From assembly GCA_029449245.1 (NCBI GenBank), contig JANATF010000002.1, forward strand, positions 1,116,001-1,180,000: a DNA stretch of 64,000 nucleotides, read 5' to 3'. Source of the DNA: Mortierella alpina. Taxonomy: Eukaryota > Mortierellomycota > Mortierellomycetes > Mortierellales > Mortierellaceae. The position numbers were made by a program, and so were the translations under genes. Under the pieces are notes generated by a model. It saw only the letters and a program-made list of their open reading frames with translations. It searched no databases and had not been told where the DNA came from. This document shows positions 37,471-47,572 of the stretch, piece by piece (within the stretch, counting starts at the first letter, position 1; each line of letters begins with the position of its first letter).

Positions 37471-40400
37471 ATGGGGGTCGACGGAGTGTTTCGCTATTTG
37501 GAGAGCAAAGGGATTCCCGGAGAGAGCGTGGAGGTACAAGATATCGAATCTACCATCCACATCGACATCCTATCGCTCCTGAGAGCCTACATCAGCTCCA
37601 CAAGACGGTCCATTTTGCTTGGTATTCGGCGTAAGGACGCTCGCAGTCGCAACAGCCCCGAACGGTCCGAGGACGATATTCAGAATGAGTGCTCGCTTCA
37701 GCTATCCAGATGTGTCAGCGCCAAGCTGAAGCAGCTGGGCTTTCGTCCCGGTCATGCGGTGCTGCATTTTGACGGCGGCCCAAGCATCCAAAAGACGAAG
37801 GCCAGGGACAACCGTGCGGAACACACTGAGCAACAGACAAAGACGGTTCAACTGCAGGTCCTTCGGACTATGCTAACCATCCACCTGCCGCCTCGACCTC
37901 GCCATGTGACTTCACCGAGCAATGCACTGGCAATCGCGCCACCACCTTCCCGAGACCCACCGAGCGATCCTGAGGATCTAGCCCCAATCCTGAATCGAGC
38001 TCGAAAGGAAAAGGTGATGCGGAACGCTGAGCGTTCCATGAGATCGTATCGAACGGCAGCTGTCATGGGAAAAGGATTCTTGGGAAGTCTCATGGAGGAT
38101 CTCTCGACCGAATGGGAAGTCCACCAATGTCCTGGAGAGGCTGACGTCTGCATACCCAGCACAGGCTGCGACGTTGTAGCTACAAGCGATTCCGATTTCT
38201 TGTTCCATGGCGTTGACACGGTCCTCCGGCAAGACCCAAAAAATCGCACCAAATTCCTCTGCTACAACATGGACGACATCCTGTTCGAGTTGCACATGAC
38301 ATGGCCAATGTGGAGAGTGGCTGCAGTAGTATCAAATAATGATTACTCGGAGCACGTCCGTGGTCAGGGGTTTTCAACCAATGTCGACGTCGTGCAGAAT
38401 ATCCGCGGCGCAGGCAAAAAATCGGAGGAGGCAATTCTTGCGAACTACTGCAGCACGGTGTCTAGAGCTCGTGGCATACAAAATCTCACCCCTCAGTGAT
38501 ATCAGCACGCTGTCAGTATTTTCATTCGACTCGAGGAGGACATTCAAGAGACATCTGCCACCACAAGCAGACTGGATCAGGAACTTGCTGATATGATACT
38601 GGACGTCGAGACCTTCAAGCGGTTACATCGGATGCAGTCTGCCTCAAGTCAACAGGTAATATTATTAATTTTAATGACTCAAAGCGAGGCTCCCGGGTAA
38701 TGGGTCTGCGATTGGTTTTTCAATCACTTACACAATCATCTGTCACCGTTATAGGCACCAAACCCTGCTGGAGAGGTCACAAAAGCGACCAGACGGCCCC
38801 ATGAGAACTACATGAGCTCCAACAAGCTAAAGATCACAATGTACAGTATGCCAGAGGCGGGAGCTGTGCAGGACCAGGGAACAAGCGCGTCAGCGGTCCC
38901 AAAGAAGAAGAAGACCAAGAAGAAGAGTACCAAACGAAAACGAAAGACTCTCTACAACCCGTCCTCGAGGAGAGCTAGGCAAGATACATCGGACTCGACG
39001 ACCGGCAGGATTAGGATGTTACGACCGTCAACCATAGTTGATCAAGTCTTGTCCAATGCGTACTCCACCATCTCTCTTGACTGCGGCACATTGGGCGCTC
39101 AGGTCAGGGCTGGTCTCCGCCACAATGGGGTCGGTGACGAGGCGGAACGCGATGAACTTGCCAAAACGGTCGTGTCTTTGATCCGGGAGCTGGTCTACGT
39201 TGGCAATGAGGCTATGAGATGCGCGCAACAAGCCCTTGCCTGTTATTTTGCGGAGGTGATCGCCGCCCATCCCACCCTATCACCTGCGGATGTAAAGGCG
39301 AGGCGGGAAAAGTTCAGTGAGTTCTCGGGGTTCCGGAACAACACCTTCTTTACAAACCTTCTTCAGGACGTCTTTTGCTGGCATGATCAGCGACATGTAC
39401 GACCAGGTAGACCTCGAAATGACACCTCTGCCAACAGCTGCGTCAAGAGGATTCTCGAGGCATACGGACGCGCCTTGGATCGCGCTAGCAAGACTGTTCC
39501 CTATCTCAAACGCCGTCTCAGCCAAGGGCTGACTCGTTTTCTCCAACAGTGCGGCGTTCGCTTGGCCGACCAGTTCCAATGTCATTTCCTGAAACACACT
39601 GTGGAACTTGTGCAACGGCTCAAAGTTGAAAACCCGCAATGGGTATCGGGAGAAGGCAGGGAGATCATTCGCACCATCGACATTAAGAAAGGCACGTCAA
39701 GCGTACATGACCAGCTCTCCTTATTTTGGATTTTGAATTCACATCTGCCTGCTTCCAAACAGATGACGTTTTTGCCAGAGTCTGGACTCACCGACTCTTT
39801 TGTGCACATAACCGAGAGGCACTTGATCGAGGCTCTCTATGCCAATCCGAGCATGCCACTGGACTTTGGAGAAAAAATGGAGGACGCCATGAACCACCTC
39901 ACGGACCACCCTGGAGACCTCACGTACCGATTATTTTTCAGTCCACGACTCAAGTATCTCAGCAGCACTGTCCTCATGAGTCCTGACGAAGACTGTGCAG
40001 CTACAGCCGGTAAAGCGCTCTTAAGTCTGGGAGACGCGGACCAGAGGCGTTACCAAGCCTTGGCGCTCGAACTTGAAAGCCCTACCCGGCATGTCGAATC
40101 AAGAGCGCTATTCAACGCTTTTTTGAGCGAACATCTTCAAACCGCCAGTGAAAACAAAGAGTCGCTGGATCAAGGAGAGAACACCAGCAAATACGCCTTG
40201 ACAGGCACAATTTGTACAAATGGGCATGAGCTGCAGGTGGTAGCATACGGTCTCGCCAAGGAAAAGCCCCCTTCGACTCCGCCTCCGAACACTACTCGAG
40301 CCAAGCTACCGGACGCACGCGCAATCTTCACCTCCCAGGAGATCATCGAGGATCTGTTGCCGGACCCAGATTATGTGATTGTTGGGATCGACCCTGGAAT

Positions 40401-41319
40401 ATGCAGCACCGCGACGGCCACTGTCATAGACACCCGGACCCCTGGAATGCTCAAGAACGTGTCTGTGAGTCAAGGGTCTCAAAGGCACTGCACAAAGACG
40501 TATTTGAGTGGGTTGCGGAGAGCAAGGCGCGCGAAGACAATTGCAGTTCAGCTTCAGGAGGACGAGAACCCAAAAGCGCGAAACGTCGAGGAGCTCGAGA
40601 GCACCATTACCGCCGTCAGCTGCTCAGTTCCGATCAACGAATCCCAAGGCCCTTCGTGGATACTGCTAAGTCAGTCCCTGCTGGACCACGTCCAGTCGCT
40701 GCTGCTTGTTCAAGAGCATTTGCGCAATTTTTATACATCGCGCATGTTCAAGATTAAAGGCTATCACCGCAAGACAGCCATAAAGGCGACGTTGAACAGG
40801 GCCGTAGACCGGATAATCGGTGCGTCGGGGCTTACAGAGAAATGGGATCCGGACAAGGGGCCACGACCAATTTTCGTGGTTGGCGACGGTAATTTCGGCT
40901 CCAGCAAGGGACCTATACTCCACCAGCAGTTTGTTACTCACTTGAAGAAAAAGGTGTGTATTATGATCGTCAGGCAAGTACATACTTGTGCTGTAGTTTC
41001 TCATACTCAACCCTGTTTTGTGCTATAGGCCCAGGCACTGAATATGATCGTCGTTTGCGTTGACGAGTTCCGAACATCCAAAATCTGCTGCCATTGCGAG
41101 TCTGTCTGTGATGAGCAAGGCCGTAGCCTCAAGTGCCCTGGCTGTGGATTTCAGAGAGACAGAGACCACAACGCCGCCACGAACATGGCCCGGGCTGTTC
41201 TCATGCTCCTCAGAGAGGGACGCTGGCCTGACGTCCTCTGCAGAGATTATGACCTGGAGTCCGGCTTCATCTCACAACCACAAACACATTCCCAAGCGCC
41301 ACGTGGAGTGGCTGCATAG
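37471..41319 (+). CDS. FEN1/XPG-like nuclease fused to a Fanzor (TnpB-like) nuclease, with one in-frame TGA
   Basis: Exons 37471-38655, 38755-40953, 41029-41319; 1224 codons counting one internal TGA (38497-38499). Residues 1-395 look like FEN1/XPG: MGVDGVFRYLESKG, IHIDILSLLRAY, LHFDGGPS, CPGEADVC, TSDSDFLFHG and VVSNNDYSEHVRGQG, so the usual acidic metal ligands are present. After the TGA the same frame runs on (YQHAVSIFIRLEED) and splices in phase to a Fanzor half. That half has a KKKKTKKKSTKRKRK nuclear signal, RuvC-I GIDPG (Asp codon 40390), VVGDGNFGSSKGP, VDEFRTSKICCHC (Glu codon 41065, the rearranged Fanzor glutamate) and a four-Cys ribbon ending CPGCGFQRDRDHNAATN, which contains RuvC-III. 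Fanzors are RNA-guided DNA endonucleases related to IS605 TnpB. The fusion is inferred from continuous frame and phase. Expression as one protein would need read-through or an allele without the stop. Confidence 0.85.
38497..38499 (+). other. In-frame TGA between XPG-like and Fanzor halves
   Basis: TGA lies between NLTPQ and YQHAVSIF in one uninterrupted frame. A 48-nt GT-AG intron (38458-38505) would remove it in phase, but all other introns here are 77 nt or longer, and the removed residues look like genuine protein. A nonsense mutation is the simpler reading. Confidence 0.7.
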
Positions 41320-42840
41320 TCTTTCTGACAGTATTGGCAAGGTAAGTCGGAAAACTCCCGTACCGAGTAAAGGAATGAAATATGCACTTGGGGAGAGATT
41401 ATTAATAATCCTAATTTTCTTAATTGAGTAGACCCAATAGCACCCTTAACAAATCCCATTCTTAACAAATCCCACTTTCTGGTCATTTTCGACCTCTTGT
41501 TTAGCTCCTTCTCTCGTTCTCCTCTAACATCTCACTTCAATTTGAGAGTTGAAGGGGTATTATCCTTGGATTTAGAAGACATCGCTACCCATGTAGTCAA
41601 CTGAGACGAAAGAGACTCTCATTTGCCAGATAGCCAGGCAAAGAGGCTTGACGCATATTGCAGATGCCTTTCATTCGTCCATGTAGCATTCTAAAGGGAG
41701 TGATTCAGCGACATATTCTCTAATACTTCAAAGCATGGGCGAGCAGTTATGAGGGAGAAACGAAGAGCGAGTGTGTGCAGCAGCTGACTAAATGTCATTT
41801 TGTTGGCGCAATCACACGCTGTATTAGAGGAAAATTCAGAGAAGTTTAAGGAGCTTCGTCATTATAACAGCGCTCATGGTCGTTTTGAAACTGACCGCCC
41901 TTCTTGTCTCGTTTCGAGGGCGAAAAAACGATGAGATGGCGAGCTCTTTTCTTGGGTGCGGGAGTGCTCGATCGGCAATAGGGTCAGTAAGTGAAGGGTC
42001 CTCATATGAATCGTCCTTGTCGCTGTCGAGTGGTGCTGACGATGATATTGCTAGCATATCTGTTACATCAACAGCGTAACGTCCTAAGCGTTCCTATGTC
42101 AAAGTTATTGACCATGTTAGCACCTCCTGTTATATAAACTCATAGAACCTCTTTATATTATATCAAATGAGGCCATTGCCTTAGCGAGCAAGGTTAGGAT
42201 TGCATCCGCCTCTAAAGATGCTTTCAGATGCTCCACCTGCGACGGAAGCGATATGCCTTTTGCCGTTGCCTTTCCAGCACCAAGGACGTCATTATATCGT
42301 CTCAATGTGTAGAATCTGAGCCCCACAACTTGCCCCACAGCTTGCCCCACTGCGATGATTGGATAGCTCCAACTTACATTTGTGTCGGAGGTATTTGCTC
42401 TAATGCTGTCATCGAAAAGACAGATGTTCCTCCAAACGCTTGGTTTTCAAAAGGCGTAATCTTGCCTCCTTGGCATCTCCATAACAGTCGATGTATTCCC
42501 GATAGGCTTCAAGGTGTTGATGAATCCGAGGATTCTCGAGGTCGACAGCCTTGCAGTCCTCTATTATTCAGATTTCGGCGCGTGTGGGCGTGTGCATTCC
42601 CGCGTGTGCCAAAAGTCGTGTGTCAGGCGCGTACACGACTGAATCTGTATTTCCTTGCACTATAGGAAATAACTGTATGTTGCCCCCGTTTTAGCAAGCC
42701 ACACCGGCAGCTGGGCGGGTTGCCTCGAGCAGAACGTTTGTTCCCACTCCTTCCTTGCATTCTTTCATGGGTACTAATTCCTCGTCTAATCCCTTTTCTG
42801 TGTCCCCTTCCTTTCAACACCCATCTCGGTGTTTTATATC
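41320..42840. other. Region 3' of the Fanzor gene; possible guide-RNA location
   Basis: 1.5 kb with no supported protein gene. Known Fanzor/TnpB loci encode their guide (omega) RNA at or just past the 3' end of the nuclease gene, so roughly 41250-41500 is where one would be expected. Visible there: a self-complementary ATTATTAATAAT at 41399-41410 and a direct repeat CTTAACAAATCCCA at about 41445 and 41462. Neither is proof of an RNA or of a transposon end. Confidence 0.3.
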
Positions 42841-43389
42841 ATGTCCCTCATGTCCTTCGCTATTACCATCGAAATCATCATACGGAGAGTCAATGGCAGG
42901 CCCCAGGCACCCCTAAAACAAGAGCCAGCAGAGGCCGGTCTTGATTTATATAAAGCCCATCAAGATACCCTCAAGGATACTGAAAAGAAAGTAGCACTAA
43001 CACAGACCCAGTATTGGGAGGAGGAAGAGGACGAAGAGGCGGATCGGCTGAGATGCCAGGGAATGGCCAAGACTACAAATTGGCGATGCCGGTGGACGTG
43101 CCCTGACGTGGCCAACTTTCCCAAGACAGCTCTTTACCACTGTCAATGGCATGATCCCAGTCGACGCTGTCATGGTAAAGCCATCACAACAGGCGAACGA
43201 TGCCAGTTTATCTGTGCCTATCCTTCGGCCATTATCGAGGGCCGATGCTATTGCCTGCAACATGACCCTACCAAGAGCAGCTTCCGGTGCCATGGCTCCG
43301 CTATCACCCAGGGCCGTCGATGCGAAATCATATGCGATCCCTCTCAATTGCAACACGGGGTTCCTTGCTGCGATTTTCACAGGACATAA
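42841..43389 (+). CDS. Small protein with three Cys/His repeats
   Basis: Single exon, 182 aa from ATG 42841 (ATG 42829 would add four residues). The N-terminal half is acidic and mixed. The C-terminal half holds three repeats of about 35 residues beginning RCQGMAKT, RCHGKAIT and RCHGSAIT. Each follows roughly R-C-x-G-x-A-x-T-x4-R/W-C-x3-C-x(10-15)-C-x2-H. Four ligands per repeat (C, C, C/C, H) suggest three small zinc sites. I do not recognise the family. It lies next to the Fanzor gene, but no link is claimed. Confidence 0.7.
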   Translation: MSLMSFAITIEIIIRRVNGRPQAPLKQEPAEAGLDLYKAHQDTLKDTEKKVALTQTQYWEEEEDEEADRLRCQGMAKTTNWRCRWTCPDVANFPKTALYHCQWHDPSRRCHGKAITTGERCQFICAYPSAIIEGRCYCLQHDPTKSSFRCHGSAITQGRRCEIICDPSQLQHGVPCCDFHRT

Positions 43390-43863
43390 TGTCACAATCT
43401 CAGCACAAGGCAAGCGTTGCACGGTCTTGACTGACAGGGCTTGGGGATGCAGCAAGCACTGCCAGAGAGTAGGCATGTCATTCATGGTTGTGGCAACGGC
43501 GGAGGTGTGAAAACCGGCAATATCGTACGATCTGTAGCTCAGTGTTTATGCTCAATCCACTCGTCCCATCCGCTCAGCCAGCTCACACTCTCAGCTTACC
43601 CCGCTTGACTCGTTCGACTGAAAGCTATCATCAGTCGAGATGCCTGTTCCAGTCCATCGCACCAGAGCAAATTGGGTCCTTACCTGTCCTCTTGCACAAA
43701 ACTATTTCTCGCTGATCGCTGGGCCTCTTTCAACGAAGTAAAGTGACGCAGTCTTGCTGCAGCACGGATAAAGAGCAATGTATCCACCCGCAGGTACAGA
43801 CGCCACGAGTTCAATGGGCAAAGAGCATTGTTGAGGCAGTGCAATAAAAGCATACGACTAAGG
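43390..43863. other. Intergenic between the Cys/His-repeat gene and the kinesin
   Basis: 474 bp lying 3' of both neighbouring genes. Nothing supported. Confidence 0.4.
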
Positions 43864-46740
43864 CTAGCTTCCTTTCACTCTCTTTGATGCTGCTGCTCCA
43901 ATGACGCATGAGTTCACCTTGGTTGCAAAGCGGAGGGAGCGGATAGTTTCTTTGAAGTGATCCCTTGCAGGGGAAATGTGCACAATCATCGCCATCTTGC
44001 TGTTGTTCCCGAACGACGGCTGAAGTAGAGACGTTAGCTATTCGAGGATACACATATTTCGGCAAAGAAACAAGAGAGTCAGCCCAGGGGTCTACTTCGA
44101 CATTTCGCTACATATAGAGGGTGGTGTTAGCCACTACTGGTCCTCAACTTACCTTTGAGCTGCGGAAAGGGATCTGCGAGTCCTTATTCGTGATCGCACC
44201 AAAGACTTCGATCAGGGTCTTTAAGCCTTGCTGGCAAAGAGCGACGTTCTCCTTCGAGCCCGCTAGCGGATCGTCGGATGAAAGTTCAGATCCAGCCAAA
44301 TTCACAAAGGTGAGAGTGCCGTTGGTTGATTCCCCTGTGGCAGTGTTGGTCCCTGTTGTCCGCAACATGAAGATACTACGAGATAATATAACACGGTATG
44401 AATGAGTAAACTGTACATCTCTTGAGGCGATGCTTTTCTGTCCCTAGAGTTGACTCTCACCGATGACTCTGTGAATCCTTGTCGCCTGAAAGCTCTGTAG
44501 CTACAGAGCGCCTTTTGGCTGCAGTCCGCAAAACGGTTGCGATGTTTCCTGCAGAGGAAATAGACACTGCTGTCAAGCCCGTAAGAGCAGCATTCCCAGC
44601 TCCATGCCGAACTTCCTGCACTTTGTTGGTGTGTGTGCCTTCAGGGCTCAGAAGATCATAGATATTCTCTGAATGAATCTCGAGGCACTGCACCTCCATC
44701 GTGTGGCTCCATCCTCTGCGTTCCATTTCCTTGACAGACTGAAATAGCTGCAACATTCCCCGGGGAATCAGGCCCATAGAGTCCTCTGACGTGTCGAGGG
44801 GACCCTCCATCGTATACGTTTTCCCGCTCCTTGTTTGACCATAGGCCAAAATTGTGGTGCTCGAGCCGTTGAGGGATGCCTGAATGAGGCCTGAAAGATC
44901 CTCATGTATGTCCTTCTGAGTCGAGCTGGATTGGAAGATTTTGTCGAAAGTAAATGGAAGCATCTTTGTAGGCTGGCCGTTGGTACCCAACTCGAGACCA
45001 TTAGCGAGTAAGATCTCTTTGCCTTCTAGATCGGGGTACTGGATCGATGCCATGGAAGTAGCCTCTGTAGCAGTACAAGGCCGGACGCGACAGAACACCC
45101 GAACCGTGCTCTTGAGGTCAAGAATGATGCCATGCAGCTTGCGCCGGGCCAACTCCTCATCGGTGATTTTTTGCTGCAGCTCCTGTACCAATGTTAGCGA
45201 GCTAGAGACTTGTTTTTTCAATGCTTCGATCGAAGAACCACGCCGGGAGACAATATCCTCTGTCCTTTCAATACTCAGTTTCAGAGCCCGGTTATCACCC
45301 TCGTACGCAAGGCAGGTTGAAGACTGCGTTGAAATGGTGGAACGAAGGGTCGTGCTCTCTTGCTGCTGCTGTTCAAGCTGCGAAGAGGTTTGTTGAAGCT
45401 CAAGCCGGACTGCATCCTGTTCCTGTTGCAGTTTAGTCAAAATACTTTGAATCCGGTTTTTCTCGACAGCCTGCTTTGATTGCAGCGATCTTATTTCCTC
45501 AGCGTGTCTCTCTTCCACGATCTAGCACATGTGAGGAGTTTTGAGTACAGGGACGCTGTTAATATCTTCTCTTAAGCAGCCGGCCAAGACAGCATTCGTA
45601 GGGGCCATCAAGCACACCTACGTTTAATTCACGGTCAATATTTTTCTTCTTGCGAATGATTTCCATCCTTTCCGTATCCTTGTCGGTTGCAGCGTTCTCC
45701 AGATCCTGCTGGGCTGACTCAAGTTCCGATACTATGGACGGAAAACAAGATAATGCCTGTTAGGAGTCGCGATATGTATCCCTTCTCTTGGCTGGCTGGG
45801 TGTTCTGTAAGTGTCAAAGCTCACTTTGCGCAGTATATGCGTCCAGCTTATTTGTCATGCCACCGAGTTTGACCGTATATTTGTCCTGCAACTGCCGCAT
45901 CGCAGTCGTCAGCTCTTCCATATCCTGAAGGCGACCCTTGACGTCCCAGGCAGCTCGCTTCTTCCTTTGCGGGAGATCGAATTTGGTGCGAATGACTGTG
46001 GCATCTGTTCCAGCGTCTCCTCCTGTTCCTGCAGGAGATGTGTTCGATGATGTTGTAGCCCGTGCCGCTGAATTGACTCCTGGCGTTGGACGAGGGCGCA
46101 TTGCTGCCGATGGTTTTGATCCTCGAGGTGCAGGTGCGGTGGTGGAGCGTCCGGGTGCTGCTGCACCTCTTGTGCTGGGTGTTTGCCGTGCAGCAGCACC
46201 CATGGCGGTATGTTGTGGTTGTGTCTGAAGCGGAGCTCTGACTGTGACCCTCGCTGGCTTTGGTGGTTGCTGAATGGGGTTGCGGGTCGCTGCAGTCGTC
46301 GATCTGGCGCTTGCCATGACGCGGTTGGTCAATGGACGACTAACCGACGCTTGACTTTGACTGTCCTCCTCTGCCTTGCGCTTTCTTCCAGCTACGGTCT
46401 GTGCTGGCAAGGGCTCTAGCATCTCCAGCGTCAGTGTGTTATCCTTGCTCTTGTTCCCATTAGTCGAATTGCCCAGGATCCTGCTGGTGAACGGCTCTGG
46501 GTCATTCTGCGCTGCGGCTGCGACCGCCAGGGCTGTAGACAGTGCAGAAGAAGAGTTGGATCGGGCTATGGCTGAAGGAGGCTTGAGCTTAGAGACCTAT
46601 TGCGTGTCCAAGAGCAGTGATGGCGTTGTTAGAGAGCCATGCGCTTTGTGGTCGCCATGCATCGACCAGCACTGTGCCTCTGTGCCTTGGCCACTCACGG
46701 AACGATTCAGTGGCTCTGCAGGAGCACCCTTGTTTTCCAT
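43864..46740 (-). CDS. Kinesin-14-like protein with degenerate motor motifs
   Basis: Exons on the minus strand: 46740-46699, 46596-45825, 45731-45622, 45521-44461, 44375-44153, 44019-43864 (787 aa). The layout is that of Kar3-type kinesin-14: a basic disordered tail (A/P/T/R-rich), a coiled coil of about 200 residues (VEERHAEEIRSLQ to LHGIILDLK), then a C-terminal motor starting VRVFCRVRP. The P-loop reads AYGQTRSGKTYTM (Arg for Gly), switch I GDKDSQSHR instead of NxxSSRSH, switch II NLAGSE instead of DLAGSE, and the following helix has CQQGL in place of NxSL. The motor end is clear (NNSKMAMIVHISP, IRSLRFATKVNSC). The segment after RSSK that usually reads LTYLLQ is missing from this model. 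By analogy with yeast Vik1/Cik1 it may be a nucleotide-independent partner of a true Kar3. The last intron is less certain. Confidence 0.87.
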
Positions 46741-47003
46741 GGCTGCGGATGCGGCGCGGTGGATTCGGTAGAGGGTCGCGAGGGAATGTCGGCAAGAAAG
46801 CTGCTGTGAGTGTGCGAACGTGAAGTGTGAGTGAGTGTGAGAGTGGGAGTTTGAGTGGATGTGAATGAGGGCAGCAGGACGCGTTTGTCAATGTTATTCT
46901 TTGAATCCACGTCCCATCAGCAGACTGTTTCCTCTCACTCTCAGTCCCGCTCTTTTTCTTTTCTTCACTCACACACGCACTTATATACACACACACACAC
47001 ACA

Positions 47004-47034
<31 letters not shown>

Positions 47035-47572
47035 GCTTTCTCTCTCTCTGTCTCTCTCGTTTTTTCTCTCTCTCTCTCTCTCGCCTTCTCTCTCTCGCTT
47101 GCTCAGTCGCTCGCGGGCACACCTTCTCCTCTGCCCCGACTTTGGCCACCACAGCATATTATTTAAGGTTTGATCAGTGTCTGAACGCGTGGTACTGATT
47201 TGGCTTTAACGCAGATTCGCTTCTTGCTGCCATAATAGGCAACAATGCTCTGGTATAGGCTCTTCAAGATTTTCTCAAGTCAGCATACAATATTTCCACG
47301 CACAAGCAAGCCGACGCGACATCAAGCCAGCTCACAACGTAGCCGCAGTCGTCACTCCGCTCCCAATTCTTCTCAGATGAATCGAAATGAAGGATCGCGC
47401 GTGGCAAAGTTATCTGCGTCGGAAGAACACAATAAGCTACCAGCTTGAGTCAAGAAGGCATCCTAATGCATCCAGACGATGCTATGTGTCGATCAATCGT
47501 CGACAAAACAGCAGCATTATATGGACGTTCTAACAATTAGGTTTCATCTTCAAAGTTTTTTTTGGGGGGAAC
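46741..47572. other. Kinesin upstream region with (AC)n-(CT)n microsatellite
   Basis: 832 bp between the kinesin start and the 3' end of the glutamate decarboxylase gene. (AC)9 at about 46987-47004 is followed by a CT-rich tract to about 47100. Apparent frames here are repeat-driven. No gene supported. Confidence 0.5.

Noticed and set aside
38458-38505. 48-nt in-phase intron removing the TGA of the XPG-Fanzor gene
   Set aside because: Shorter than every other intron here (77 nt or more), and the removed residues look like genuine protein; kept as an alternative only.
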